Assembly: GCF_008633915.1 (NCBI RefSeq)
Contig: NZ_VJNV01000002.1
Location: 1 to 64,000, forward strand
DNA length: 64,000 nt
DNA from: Campylobacter sp. LR291e
GTDB taxonomy: Bacteria; Campylobacterota; Campylobacteria; Campylobacterales; Campylobacteraceae
Direction: 5' to 3'
Shown: positions 1 to 9,182 of the stretch, piece by piece
Numbering within the stretch: position 1 is the stretch's first letter
Layout of the letters: every line of letters starts with the position of its first letter
The notes under the pieces: generated by a model
Databases searched by the model: none
Seen by the model: the letters and a program-made list of their open reading frames with translations, nothing else
Told to the model about the DNA's origin: nothing
Translations under genes and position numbers: made by a program

Positions 1-37
1 AAAATGTATTATTAAAGCTTAGAAAAGTTTTTTTAAT

Positions 38-571
38 TTATTTTATGGCTGAGTAAACCTTTGCATTAAAATGTATGCTAGTTGTAGTTTTTTGAGCTTT
101 CATAATAAGAGGTGGGCTTATCTTAACTAGACTTTCAAAATTTTTTAAATTATCTAAAAAATCGTATAAATTTTGTGGTTTATCCATACTTGCATCAATG
201 CTTATATTATTTGTTAAATAAAGTTCGTTTGTATTTTCAAGCTCTTTCATAACTACATTTTGAAAATATTTTTCTAAGAATTCTCTAAAATGCACAGGGT
301 TAAATTTTTGTTCAAATTGCGAAAAGCTATGGGCATTTGCTTCTTTTAAATCATTGATTCTTTCTTGATTAAATTGCAAATTGGCTTGTTCTTCTTGCAA
401 GGTGGCAAGGTGGGAATTTTCTAATATATTTAATTCTTTGAAATTTTTAAGGGTAGGCAGTAATAAAAATAAAATCAAGGCAAAGCACACGGTTATAAAG
501 CTTAAAATACAAATGATTAATTTAAGTGTATTTATATCATCAAGGCTTTTATCGTTTAATAATTCTTTCAT
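38..571 (-). CDS. PilO-like membrane protein
   Basis: 177-residue protein with one N-terminal membrane segment (about residues 17-40, ending LILFLLLPTL), then a probable coiled coil (ENSHLATLQEEQANLQ) and a small alpha/beta C-terminal domain. This is the architecture of PilO/GspM inner-membrane platform proteins. It is the last gene of a leftward operon whose two preceding genes look like PilN and PilM, and it starts 1 base after the PilN-like gene stops. I recall C. jejuni having the same unnamed trio just after its miaB gene. Function is inferred from topology and order only: it could help assemble a type II/IV-like apparatus such as the DNA-uptake system. No catalytic motif is visible. Confidence 0.6.
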   Translation of the reverse strand: MKELLNDKSLDDINTLKLIICILSFITVCFALILFLLLPTLKNFKELNILENSHLATLQEEQANLQFNQERINDLKEANAHSFSQFEQKFNPVHFREFLEKYFQNVVMKELENTNELYLTNNISIDASMDKPQNLYDFLDNLKNFESLVKISPPLIMKAQKTTTSIHFNAKVYSAIK

Positions 572-1093
572 TTAATCCTCTTCAAGTATTTGCTTTTTAT
601 TAATGCTAACAAAGCGATACCAGCCATTTGTTAGCTTATAATAACTAGTGTAAGTTTCATCAAACACACTTCTTAAAGGCGTTTCTAAAAGCAAGGAAAA
701 CATTTCTTTTGTAGGGCTTACTCCACTTAAAGTTAGGGTATTTTGCTCCCAATCAAAGCTATCAAGCTTTATAGAATCAGTTCTTATAACCATATCAAAA
801 AGATTTTTAAGGCTATTTTTCATTATCTCATTATGTTCGTTGTATTTATTAGCTATTAAATTTTGTTCTACTAAAAGCTCGTATAAGCTTTGTGCCTTTT
901 TAATCTCTTCTTTTGTGTGAATGGTTTCTTGTTCTTTATTGTAAATTCCATTGTGTGCAAGTCCTATTCTAATGACATAAAGCATATAAATGGCAAAAAT
1001 AAAAAGTATACTAAGGCTAAATAAGAAAAACCATATCTTACCAAAAGAGGTTAAAAGTGGTTTATTTTTAGCTTTTGTAAAACTATAAGTCAT
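572..1093 (-). CDS. PilN-like membrane protein
   Basis: 173 residues: a short basic cytoplasmic stretch, one membrane segment (about residues 20-44, WFFLFSLSILFIFAIYMLYV), a helical linker and a C-terminal ferredoxin-like portion (LDSFDWEQNTLTLSGVSPT resembles the strand pattern of PilN/GspL periplasmic domains). It overlaps the upstream PilM-like gene by 4 bases (ATGA), so the two are probably translationally coupled. The cytoplasmic tail / single span / periplasmic domain layout next to a soluble PilM-like protein supports a PilN role. This is inference from architecture; primary sequence gives no confident assignment. Confidence 0.6.
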   Translation of the reverse strand: MTYSFTKAKNKPLLTSFGKIWFFLFSLSILFIFAIYMLYVIRIGLAHNGIYNKEQETIHTKEEIKKAQSLYELLVEQNLIANKYNEHNEIMKNSLKNLFDMVIRTDSIKLDSFDWEQNTLTLSGVSPTKEMFSLLLETPLRSVFDETYTSYYKLTNGWYRFVSINKKQILEED

Positions 1094-2145
1094 TTAAGTT
1101 CCTTTTGCATAAGCTCTAAAAGCAAATCATAGGTATTTATCTCTTTTACACTTGGACTTACAAAAATTTCACCTTCTAAAAAATCAAGTGCACCTTGCAA
1201 AATAGGCTCACTTGCAAAGATTAAAAGCTTATCTATAAAGCTTCCTTGATATCTTTCATCCTTATAAAATTCTTCTAAATTTTTAATGATATTACGGCAA
1301 AATTCCATATCGTTACTAAATTGATTAAGCTCGTCAATTTCTATTTTCTCATCGCCAAAATCCACTTTTACATTGGTATCATCTTCATTTAAAACATCAT
1401 CAAGTTGGTCAAGTTGTGCTAACTTATCATCTAAGGTCTCGTCAAAATTATCCAAATTTAAATCAATATCTTTTTTTTCTTCTTTTTTATCTTCGATTTT
1501 TTCATCATCAAGCCCACTTAAATCAATATCATCAAGTATTGTCCCTAAATCACCATCTTCATCAACCATTTCTAAACCGGCCTCATCTTCTATAAAATGG
1601 TATTTTCCTATTAAAATTTTTCTATCCTTGCAAATGAGTAAGGACATTATTTTTTTATGTTTAAATACATATAATATTGTTTTTCCCGGGTCAATATCAC
1701 TTCTTCTAACACAATAATACAAAAGTGCCAAAGGCGAAAAGATAAAGTCAAGCTCTCCACTTTTTTCAAAAAAACTATCAAAATAATCAATATGTTCAGT
1801 AGCAGTATAAATAAAGGCATTATTCAAAGGCATAGTTTTAATGCTAATCTTTCCAACGCCAAGTTTTTCAAATTCCTTTTCATCAAGAGTCATTGCTAAG
1901 CCTTGTTCTTTGCTATCTAGCAATAAACCAGTATAATGAAAATGAAATCTCTTGCTTAAAAGTTTAAGGTGTTCTAGGAATTTATCTTCTTTATCAAAGC
2001 TTTTTTCTTCACTAGTAAGGATATTATTTGAACGAAGTTGTATGGCTTTAATAGTAAATTTTTCATCATCAAGAATAACTGCTACAAAAAGTTGAGGTAA
2101 AAATTGTCTAATAAAAGATAACATTTTATTCCTTAAAACTATCAA
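1090..2145 (-). CDS. PilM-like soluble protein with acidic insert
   Basis: 351-residue protein without a signal peptide or clear membrane span. The N-terminus (LFVAVILDDEKFTIKAIQL) has the strand-turn-strand feel of actin-fold PilM/GspL cytoplasmic domains. Between about residues 195 and 275 lies a very acidic low-complexity insert rich in Asp, Glu and Lys, for example DDIDLSGLDDEKIEDKKEE; the C-terminal part is again ordinary globular sequence (FASEPILQGALDFLEGE). It precedes the PilN- and PilO-like genes, giving the M-N-O order of type IV pilus platforms. It overlaps the upstream acyltransferase gene by 20 bases. The PilM assignment is inference; the acidic insert is seen directly and is not usual for PilM. 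Confidence 0.55.
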   Translation of the reverse strand: MIVLRNKMLSFIRQFLPQLFVAVILDDEKFTIKAIQLRSNNILTSEEKSFDKEDKFLEHLKLLSKRFHFHYTGLLLDSKEQGLAMTLDEKEFEKLGVGKISIKTMPLNNAFIYTATEHIDYFDSFFEKSGELDFIFSPLALLYYCVRRSDIDPGKTILYVFKHKKIMSLLICKDRKILIGKYHFIEDEAGLEMVDEDGDLGTILDDIDLSGLDDEKIEDKKEEKKDIDLNLDNFDETLDDKLAQLDQLDDVLNEDDTNVKVDFGDEKIEIDELNQFSNDMEFCRNIIKNLEEFYKDERYQGSFIDKLLIFASEPILQGALDFLEGEIFVSPSVKEINTYDLLLELMQKELK

Positions 2146-2755
2146 GTTGATAAATTTTTTTAAATTCTTTTTGTATCAACTGCTTTGCTTGTTCTTTTTC
2201 AAGCCCAGAAATATCCAAGGGCTCACTTAAACGATAAACAATCCTACTAAAAGGCTTTGGTAATATCATTTTATCCCAACTTTTAAACTGCCAAAAATTA
2301 CTTGACTCATAATTTAAAAGCCTTATTTTAACATTTTTTTTAAGTGCAATCAAGACGGCCCCATCTGATATGCTATGAAAAGGACCCCTTGGTCCATCAG
2401 GAGTTATTACAAGGTCGTTTTTTTCATCTAAAATTTTAAAAGATTCTTTGATAGCTTGTTTTGCTCCCTTAAAAGTGCTACCCCTAACGCTATTTAAATC
2501 ATAAAATTTTATAATATTGGCTATCCTTTGTCCATCTTTATGGTGAGAAATCATCACATAAGCCTTTTTATCTTTTATTCTAAAATGCCTAAATGCAAAG
2601 GGCATAAGGGCAAGTCGCCCATGCCAAAATAAAATAACACATGGCTTTTCATCTATTTTTTCACCCCTATAACTTTTAATGCAAGTTAAAAAAATTAACC
2701 ATTGAAAAAATACTATAACTAGCGAAAGCAAGGTTTCTTTAAATGATTTGACCAT
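2126..2755 (-). CDS. DUF374 lysophospholipid acyltransferase family protein
   Basis: 209 residues with an N-terminal hydrophobic segment ([16 protein letters not shown]). It carries family signatures: [15 protein letters not shown] (His of the acceptor block), [14 protein letters not shown] and [17 protein letters not shown], the conserved substrate/product loop of DUF374 proteins. Related proteins acylate lipid A or lysophospholipid precursors at the inner face of the membrane. The exact substrate here is unknown. It overlaps miaB by 17 bases upstream and the PilM-like gene by 20 bases downstream, so it sits in a compact leftward operon. Confidence 0.8.
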   Translation of the reverse strand: MVKSFKETLLSLVIVFFQWLIFLTCIKSYRGEKIDEKPCVILFWHGRLALMPFAFRHFRIKDKKAYVMISHHKDGQRIANIIKFYDLNSVRGSTFKGAKQAIKESFKILDEKNDLVITPDGPRGPFHSISDGAVLIALKKNVKIRLLNYESSNFWQFKSWDKMILPKPFSRIVYRLSEPLDISGLEKEQAKQLIQKEFKKIYQLDSFKE

Positions 2756-4037
2756 AAAAAACCATACGCCCTGCTTGATTTATTTTAACTCTTTTTATCT
2801 GTCCTAAAAATTCAGTATTTTTATGTACTTGAACTAAAAAATTATTATCCGTTCGTCCTATTATATTTTCATCTTTTATCTCTTCAAAAAGCACTTCAAA
2901 TTCTTTATTTTTCTTAGTAGCTACTATCTCATCTAAAATTTGAGTATGTCTATTTTGCAAAAAACTTAATCTTTGAGAGGCTATGTTTTCAGGAATTTGA
3001 TTAGTCATTAAAGCAGCCTTTGTTAGTGGTCTTTTTGAGTACTTAAAAGAAAAAATTTGTTCAAAACGAATCTTTTCTAAAATATCTAGGGTTTTCATAA
3101 AATCATCATCATTTTCACCAGGAAAGGCTACTATAATATCTGTTGAAATACTAACTTTTGGGCACATTGAACGAAGTTTTAATGCCCTATCTAAGTACCA
3201 TTCCCTTGTATAGCCTCTTTTCATGGCCTTTAATATAGAGTTTGAACCACTTTGCAATGGCATGTGCATACTTTTACAAATTTTATCATTTGTACTGAAG
3301 GTATGTAAAAATTTATCATCCATGTGTAAGGGGTGAGGGCTTGTAAATCTTATTCTTTTTAATTCTTCAATTTCACTTAAACTATTAAGTAAATCCGAAA
3401 AATCCATTTTTTTATGAGTATTTGCAAAGTGTTTTCCGTAATTATTTACATTTTGCCCTAACAAAAAAATTTCTTTAGCACCATTCTTGGTAGCTTTTTG
3501 TGCCTCTTTTAAGATTATTTCATAAGGGATTGAAATTTCATCTCCTCTAGTATGAGGAACTATGCAATAAGTGCAGTGTTTATCACAACCTATGGATATA
3601 TTTATGTAGCTTTTATAAGGACTATTTCTAAAATCAGCAAAGGCAAATTCGCTTTCATCATAATTTATATCAACGCCCAAAAATTTAGGCGTTTTAACTG
3701 CCTTTGTAATCTTAGAAATATTTCTTGCCCCAAGTACAAAGTCAACATAAGGGGCTTTTTTAAAAATTTCAGCACCCAAATGCGAGGCCGTACAACCACA
3801 AACACCGATTTTTGCGTCCTTTTTTTTCACCTTTTCAAAGCTACCTACCTCTGAAAATAGTTTATGTACCGGCTTTTCTCTAACCGAACAAGTGTTTATA
3901 AGTATTAAGTCAGCCTCTTTGATATCTTGGGTTAAGCTATAATTTTCTTTTTGCGTTAACTCAGCTATGATATGTTCGCTATCTCTAACATTCATAGCAC
4001 AACCTAAGGTTTGAATAAATAGCTTTTTAGAACTCAA
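2739..4037 (-). CDS. miaB: tRNA-2-methylthio-N6-isopentenyladenosine methylthiotransferase MiaB
   Basis: 432 residues, full length. The N-terminal UPF0004 domain holds three Cys for the auxiliary cluster ([21 protein letters not shown]). The radical SAM motif CDKHCTYC is at about residue 150, and the C-terminus carries a TRAM RNA-binding region. The enzyme adds the methylthio group to isopentenyl-A37 of tRNAs reading UNN codons. Of the related methylthiotransferases, MiaB fits best because of the C-terminal TRAM layout, the ARNISKI segment and the recalled synteny next to nusA in C. jejuni. It overlaps the upstream small gene by 4 bases. Confidence 0.93.
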   Translation of the reverse strand: MSSKKLFIQTLGCAMNVRDSEHIIAELTQKENYSLTQDIKEADLILINTCSVREKPVHKLFSEVGSFEKVKKKDAKIGVCGCTASHLGAEIFKKAPYVDFVLGARNISKITKAVKTPKFLGVDINYDESEFAFADFRNSPYKSYINISIGCDKHCTYCIVPHTRGDEISIPYEIILKEAQKATKNGAKEIFLLGQNVNNYGKHFANTHKKMDFSDLLNSLSEIEELKRIRFTSPHPLHMDDKFLHTFSTNDKICKSMHMPLQSGSNSILKAMKRGYTREWYLDRALKLRSMCPKVSISTDIIVAFPGENDDDFMKTLDILEKIRFEQIFSFKYSKRPLTKAALMTNQIPENIASQRLSFLQNRHTQILDEIVATKKNKEFEVLFEEIKDENIIGRTDNNFLVQVHKNTEFLGQIKRVKINQAGRMVFYGQII

Positions 4038-4276
4038 AGAATATGTACCTCATACATATAATCATTTGCATCAAGCCCATACTTTACAATTCTATGATAT
4101 ACGCTCAATCCTTTTTTGCTAAAATGTTCGACAAGGGCAATTAATTGCTTATGTGTATTGTCCCTATCAAAATAAAAAAACTTTTGTCCTTCTTTTTCTA
4201 CTGCTTCTTCAATCTTTTCTAAGCTTATAGTTTTAGGCTTTTCATTGATTAAATTTCTTGCTATTTTTAACTCCAT
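4034..4276 (-). CDS. HP0268-like small nuclease family protein
   Basis: 80 residues. From memory it aligns along its whole length with Helicobacter pylori HP0268, an 80-residue protein with an Smr-like fold reported to nick DNA and cut RNA: shared features are the start (MELKIARN versus MKLVLAKN), the central [11 protein letters not shown] block, SKKGLSVY, and the ending YEVHIL versus YELHII. It is the first gene of the leftward operon containing miaB and overlaps it by 4 bases. It diverges from nusA, so the 116-base gap must hold promoters for both directions. Nuclease activity is inferred from homology only. Confidence 0.7.
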   Translation of the reverse strand: MELKIARNLINEKPKTISLEKIEEAVEKEGQKFFYFDRDNTHKQLIALVEHFSKKGLSVYHRIVKYGLDANDYMYEVHIL

Positions 4277-4345
4277 ATCATATCCTTGACTTCTTTTAAA
4301 TTTGTGATTTTAGCAAATTTTACTTTTAATTAAACTTATTAAAGG

Positions 4346-4351
4346 TATAAT
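4346..4351 (+). promoter_or_regulatory. Candidate sigma70 -10 box for nusA
   Basis: TATAAT preceded by GG in the intergenic region, 41 bases before the nusA start. Campylobacter sigma70 promoters depend mostly on the extended -10 element, so this is the best candidate. Predicted leader length is about 35 nt. Confidence 0.55.
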
Positions 4352-4392
4352 TTGAATCTTCTTTTGAAAATTTCCCAAAAAGGTATCAAAAT

Positions 4393-5475
4393 ATGGAAAA
4401 AACCACAGATATCATCGAGTCTATTGCCAATGAAAAAAATTTAGACTTACAAAGTGTTAAAGAAAAGGTAATAATAGCCTTAATAAACACTGCAAAACGC
4501 ATTTACGGGCAAGAATATGATTTTTTTGTTGATAAAAAGAATTTAAATTTGTATCAAAAAATCACAATTGTTGCTGATGATGATGAAAGGATTGTAAATA
4601 ATCCTGAAAGTTTTATCGGTTTAAGTAAGGCTAAAAAAGAAGCTGGTGATGTTGAGATAGGGGACGAGCTTACCTATGAGTGTTCTTTGGAAAATTTAGG
4701 AAGAACTGCTGTAAATACCTTGCATAAAGAATTAGAATATCACATTCAAAGGCTTTTAGAACAAACTATTTATGATAAATATAAAAGTCGTATTGGCGAA
4801 ATGGTTTTTGGCGATGTTATACGCGTTGATAGTGAAGAAAATACCTATATAGAAATTGATGAATTAAGGGCTTATTTACCTCGCAAAAATCGCATAAAGG
4901 GTGAAAAATTTAAGGTAGGAGATGTGGTTAAGGCTGTTATTAGATTTGTTTATATTGATAAGGGAATTAAGATAGAATTAAGCCGTACTAGTCCAAAATT
5001 TTTAGAAGCACTTTTAGAAGCTGAGGTGCCTGAGATTAAAGATAAAATGGTAAGCATTGTAGCAAGTGCTAGAATTCCAGGAGAAAGGGCAAAAATAGCC
5101 CTTTTAGCAAATAGTGCTAGTATTGACCCGGTTGGTGCTGCTGTTGGTGTTAAAGGCGTTAGGATAAATGCAGTTAGCAAAGAACTTCATAATGAAAATA
5201 TAGATTGTATTGAATTTTCAAATGAAAAAGAAATTTTAATAGCAAGGGCACTAGCCCCTGCCATTGTATCTTCGGTAAAGATTGAAGATAATAAGGCAAT
5301 AGTTAGCTTAAACACGGAACAAAAAAGCAAGGCCATAGGTAAAAATGGTATAAATATAAGACTAGCATCTATGTTAAGTGGCTATGAAATCGAGCTTGTA
5401 GAGATTAAAGCCAATCAAACAAAAAATAACGAAGAGGCCATGAAAAATTTAGAAGCCTTATTTAAGAATGTTTAG
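4393..5475 (+). CDS. nusA: Transcription termination/antitermination factor NusA
   Basis: 360 residues. Order of domains: N-terminal RNA polymerase-binding region (residues 1-125), S1 domain (about 130-200; GEMVFGDVIRVDSEE, GDVVKAVIRFVY), then two KH domains (about 205-360; GVKGVRINAVSKEL and AIGKNGINIRLAS are the KH GxxG loops). It lacks the acidic C-terminal repeats of gammaproteobacterial NusA, as is usual in this phylum. NusA binds elongating RNA polymerase to modulate pausing, termination and rRNA antitermination. Its stop codon overlaps by 4 bases the end of the converging glycan pseudogene, so an insertion event reached right up to nusA. Confidence 0.95.
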   Translation: MEKTTDIIESIANEKNLDLQSVKEKVIIALINTAKRIYGQEYDFFVDKKNLNLYQKITIVADDDERIVNNPESFIGLSKAKKEAGDVEIGDELTYECSLENLGRTAVNTLHKELEYHIQRLLEQTIYDKYKSRIGEMVFGDVIRVDSEENTYIEIDELRAYLPRKNRIKGEKFKVGDVVKAVIRFVYIDKGIKIELSRTSPKFLEALLEAEVPEIKDKMVSIVASARIPGERAKIALLANSASIDPVGAAVGVKGVRINAVSKELHNENIDCIEFSNEKEILIARALAPAIVSSVKIEDNKAIVSLNTEQKSKAIGKNGINIRLASMLSGYEIELVEIKANQTKNNEEAMKNLEALFKNV

Positions 5476-6567
5476 AATTTATTTTGCTTAAATTTTTTTC
5501 TTATCTTAGGCACATCGATAAGGATAAATTTGATAAGCCCCCATTTGCGTTTGCAAGCTTTTAAAAAGACATCATCAAGCAAATAGGATAAGTGTTTTCT
5601 AAGCTTTAAACCTTCTTGATAATCGCTATAATCTTGTAATTTTGGCAAGGTAAGTTTAGGATTTATTTTTATATTTGCTTGATATTTTTTATCTATTTGT
5701 TTATGTTGTAAATATATTTTTATGAGTTTAAAAGGTAGGATAAAAATATTATTATGCACCATTGCAAAGCCTAGTTTATAGCTTAACCTACTTTTAATTC
5801 TTCGCACAGCCCCATTAAATTTTTTGCCTCATATTTTGCAAGTCTGTCAAGTTGAATTAACATAAATATATTTTCACAATTAAAATATTTATAAGTTGCT
5901 ATATGTCCATGATAAGGCTTATAAGTTAAATAATAATTATCTACTACAAAAAATTGAGCAGTTTCAAAGGCACCCCAAAAACTTATCAAACCTAAATCAA
6001 CAAGCTTGAAATTTTTATATAAAATCAAATAATAAGCATATATTAAGTGTTCAAAATCATACCAAGTAAGTTTAGTTAAATTTTCATCGATTTTTGTTAA
6101 CTTAAAAAAATGTTTTAAATGAGAAGTTTTGTAAATAAATAGGTTATGAAATCACATGTAAAGCCTAAGGTTTATATTTGCGTAGTTTTTATGTTTAATG
6201 AAGTATTTTACACAATGTGAGCTTATTTTGTGATTCCATATATTAGTTTTATTACCATATAAAATTTTTTCCTTAAAAAAGTTTTCACACATTTTTAATA
6301 AATTTATATTTTTTATAATCAAGCTTTCAGCATCTTTTTAGAAATTGCAACAGCACTTTTATGTTCTATATCAAAGCCAAATATAATGCTAATATATTTT
6401 GCATTACAATCAAATTTCTTAAAACTATCTGCTTGTTCATAGCTTGAAAATACAAAGGCTAAATCAGCTTGTTTATCTAAATTATATTTTAAAAATGAGA
6501 CTATAAATTCGCCATCTTTTTTAAAATATGGGGTGGGTATAGGCATTAAAAAACATATTTTATTCAT
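5472..6567 (-). pseudogene. Decayed glycan-locus gene with LSYKLG C-terminal domain
   Basis: One ancestral gene of about 365 codons now broken into four reading-frame pieces on the minus strand. Piece A (6567-6319) begins MNKICFLMPIPTPYF and stops at TGA. Piece B, in another frame from about 6325 to 6157, continues ESLIIKNINLLKMC. Piece C (about 6155-5783) reads HNLFIYKTSHLKHFFKL and LISFWGAFETAQF. Piece D (5807-5472) holds the C-terminal repeat domain RLSYKLGFAMVHN...LPFKLIKIYL...HLSYLL. The C-D break lies at a short G run (positions 5807-5812) where GAVRRIKSRLSYKLG is reached by a one-base shift. Piece D matches the tails of the proteins at 9179-11242 and 54994-56130. The original product was probably a glycan-modifying transferase; no catalytic motif survives. 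It overlaps the upstream gene by 8 bases. Confidence 0.8.
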
Positions 6568-7285
6568 ATTTATCTTTTAATTTTTCATACTCATCAGGGG
6601 TTCCACAAAATATAATCTCATCTAAATTTATTTTAAAATATCTTATATCTTTTCCCTTTTCAATGAGTTTATTATACATAGGGGCTATGTAAAATTCATT
6701 CTTTGTAGTTTCTTTATCTTTATACATTTGCTTAAAAACACTTAAAAAATCACTAGCCTTTTTAAAATAATAAAGCCCACTACTACAATAATTTGAAATT
6801 CTTTCCTTTTCTGTAGTTTTGGCTACTTTATTTGAGCTTTCATCACCTGGTAAAATAAAACTCCAATGTTCCCCACTAGCACAAAAAACTTCTAAATAGC
6901 CATCAATTTTTGATAAATTAAAATCAGGCAGGGTAAAATTTGGGCGAAAGGTATCTATATTAAAGATTAAAATTTGACCCTTAATCTTTGCTTTTTTTAT
7001 GCCAAGGGCTACGGTGTGAGCTTGTCCTTTGGTAGTTTTTTTAAGTTTTACTAAACCATAGTTTAAAAGTCCTAGCTTTTTACATTCTTTTTTTATAAAT
7101 TTTTCACTCTCATTAATATCTCTATAAATAAATAAAAACCTAGCTATCCCAAAATAAGCCTTAAAGCCTTCAATTACATGTGAAAAAACGCTTTTATCAT
7201 CTATTAAAAGTTGATATTTTGGTAACTTATAACCAAACTTTAAAAAACGACTACTAAGCCCTGCCATAGGAAAAATAATGGTCAT
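6560..7285 (-). CDS. Sugar-phosphate-type nucleotidyltransferase
   Basis: 241 residues with the nucleotidyltransferase A-fold: an N-terminal nucleotide loop MTIIFPMAGLSSRFLKFGYK followed by LPK, and a metal-binding IFNIDTFRP strand at about residue 110. The end DLDEIIFCGTPDEYEKL resembles the C-terminal helix of glucose-1-phosphate-type nucleotidyltransferases. It probably makes an NDP- or CDP-activated sugar or small alcohol for the surrounding glycan module. It overlaps the preceding NTase-kinase fusion gene by 4 bases, so the two should be translated together. Substrate cannot be named from sequence. Confidence 0.75.
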   Translation of the reverse strand: MTIIFPMAGLSSRFLKFGYKLPKYQLLIDDKSVFSHVIEGFKAYFGIARFLFIYRDINESEKFIKKECKKLGLLNYGLVKLKKTTKGQAHTVALGIKKAKIKGQILIFNIDTFRPNFTLPDFNLSKIDGYLEVFCASGEHWSFILPGDESSNKVAKTTEKERISNYCSSGLYYFKKASDFLSVFKQMYKDKETTKNEFYIAPMYNKLIEKGKDIRYFKINLDEIIFCGTPDEYEKLKDKYE

Positions 7286-8802
7286 TTATCATCCTTTAAA
7301 AAACGCTCATACAATAAAAAGGCATTGGCTAAAAAGGCAAACTGCCTTTCTTTGCTATCACTATGAAGAGGTAACATTGATAAAAATAAATGTATCATAA
7401 TGGCTAGTATTTCTTCATTTATATTAAATATTTCTTTAAAATTTTCTTGGATATCTTGTAAATCTTCATCAACTTGTATAGAAAAATTAATTTTAAAATT
7501 ATCAAAACTACACTCATAAAAACCAGCTATTATAAAATCATAAAGCCCTAAAACGCTATGGGCTAGTTTTGCTAAATCGTAGTTTTTATCTCCATAACTT
7601 GTGATATTTAAATCAAAATCCATGCCTCTTGGGTCATAGGTTTTTATTAAATTGCTTCTAAAATCATACATTATATTCGAAAAGCAAAAATCTCCATGTA
7701 TCAAGCTTATATCTTGCTTTGTGTTTAAAAATTTGTTTAATTTATCAATCAAAGTTAAAACACTATCATATTTTTTACCATTTATAATTAAGCTTTCATT
7801 TAGATTAAAATTATTATTCTTGGCAAAGGTGTTTAATCTTTGTAAAGTTTTTTCTTTGTAGTTAAAATTAATCTTTTTTTCACTTTTATAAGAATGAAGA
7901 GTGTTTAAAAAGGTTTTTAAAGACATAAAAATTTGTTTATAAACAAAGCTCGGTAATTTTCCGAATACAAAAATTTCAGCTAAGGTATTATTATATAAAT
8001 ATTCTAAAAAATACTTATCACCTCCTTTTAAAAAGCGAGGCGTGTATATTAATAATTCCTTTGGTAAATTCTTAAACCACGCACTTTCAGCCCTTATTTT
8101 TTCAAGCCATTTTGAACTTTTTTCTAGGTAGTTATTTTCAATGTGTATTGAGTTAAAACTTCTACTAGAACTAATGATTTTTTTAGAATGAAAATAACTA
8201 GTAATCAAACCAAAATCAAGCCAGGTATCATTTTGCATAAGTTTAAAGGGATATTGTTTAGAATAAGTTTTTAAGCCCTTTATAAAATTATATTCATTTT
8301 TTACTATTTCTTTAACAAGTACCCTTGGAAATTGAACAAAAAATGCCCCACATATTGCTAAATTTTTATCATAATTTTTATCTATAACGCTAAATTCATC
8401 ATCTAAAAAAGTCCATTCATAATTATCCTTTGGCCGGGCTACTTGAATGGAATTTACAGGACAATCAAGGTTTTGAAAAAAGGTATCACCATGCAAGATA
8501 AGTAAATTTTCATTTAAATTATAAAATAAATTTATACAATAAACTATACTTTCTCCAAGACTTAAATTTTCATTTGCAAAGATTAAATTTATATTTAATT
8601 CTTTTAATTTTTCTTTATCATAAGGAGAAATTTTAAAATTTGAGGGCAAAGAAAGATAAATAGGCATATTAAATTTGGCTAAAAGCCTTGCTTGATACTC
8701 ATAAAGCCTTTTATTGCCAAGTGGTAAAAATGAAGGAACGGTTCGTCCAAATTCTAAATTAAAATCAGAAGAAGAATATTTTGCGGAAGTAATTAATATC
8801 AA
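7282..8802 (-). CDS. Nucleotidyltransferase-kinase fusion protein
   Basis: 506 residues with two domains. Residues 1-240 resemble a nucleotidyltransferase (PSFLPLGNKRLYEYQARLL, then ENLLILHGDTFF as the metal-binding strand). Residues 260-506 resemble an APH/choline-kinase-type phosphotransferase: the catalytic loop is LIHGDFCFSNIMYD and the metal site is YDPRGMDFD, about residues 385-410. A kinase joined to a nucleotidyltransferase suggests phosphorylation then nucleotidyl activation of one small molecule, in the manner of LicA/LicC for choline, but the substrate is unknown. It overlaps neighbours by 4 bases on each side. Confidence 0.75.
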   Translation of the reverse strand: MILITSAKYSSSDFNLEFGRTVPSFLPLGNKRLYEYQARLLAKFNMPIYLSLPSNFKISPYDKEKLKELNINLIFANENLSLGESIVYCINLFYNLNENLLILHGDTFFQNLDCPVNSIQVARPKDNYEWTFLDDEFSVIDKNYDKNLAICGAFFVQFPRVLVKEIVKNEYNFIKGLKTYSKQYPFKLMQNDTWLDFGLITSYFHSKKIISSSRSFNSIHIENNYLEKSSKWLEKIRAESAWFKNLPKELLIYTPRFLKGGDKYFLEYLYNNTLAEIFVFGKLPSFVYKQIFMSLKTFLNTLHSYKSEKKINFNYKEKTLQRLNTFAKNNNFNLNESLIINGKKYDSVLTLIDKLNKFLNTKQDISLIHGDFCFSNIMYDFRSNLIKTYDPRGMDFDLNITSYGDKNYDLAKLAHSVLGLYDFIIAGFYECSFDNFKINFSIQVDEDLQDIQENFKEIFNINEEILAIMIHLFLSMLPLHSDSKERQFAFLANAFLLYERFLKDDK

Positions 8803-9182
8803 TTTTTATCCTTTTTTATATCTAAAAGCTTACAAATTTCATCATAATTTAAATTTTCAAACTCACTAGGTCTTATAGCCTTATCATCCACATAAAAGCC
8901 CTCTTCGCCACACCAAGGCTTTCCAACTATTATCTCATCATAAATAATATTATTTTTTTCAAGCCATTCAATGATTAATGGCAGGGTGCTTTCTCTTATC
9001 TTTTTAATATTACCATTAAAACTTTTCATATTTCTACTTGTAAAAATGATAATCTTAAAGCCCATTTTTTTATATTCTACAAGCTTATTTGCAAGTTTTA
9101 AATTTACTCTTTTATTTTCGTATGAAACCTCTTTTTCATCTATGGTTAGGGTATTGTCTAAATCAATTAATAAATTTTTCAT
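8799..9182 (-). CDS. HAD-family phosphatase, capsule type
   Basis: 127-residue minimal HAD hydrolase. Motif I is LLIDLDNTLT (nucleophile Asp and acid/base Asp), motif II is IIFTSRN, and the C-terminal acidic motif is FYVDDKAIRPSEF. Similar short HAD proteins sit in capsule/LOS loci and dephosphorylate sugar or small-alcohol phosphates. Together with the two nucleotidyltransferases and the kinase it forms a plausible precursor-activation set. It is coupled to both neighbours by 4-base overlaps. Confidence 0.78.
   Translation of the reverse strand: MKNLLIDLDNTLTIDEKEVSYENKRVNLKLANKLVEYKKMGFKIIIFTSRNMKSFNGNIKKIRESTLPLIIEWLEKNNIIYDEIIVGKPWCGEEGFYVDDKAIRPSEFENLNYDEICKLLDIKKDKN

Noticed and set aside
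1373-1717. Ser-rich plus-strand reading frame opposite the acidic insert of the PilM-like gene
   Set aside because: It is the complement of an Asp/Glu/Lys-rich coding segment, has no ribosome-binding site and lies wholly inside a better supported gene.
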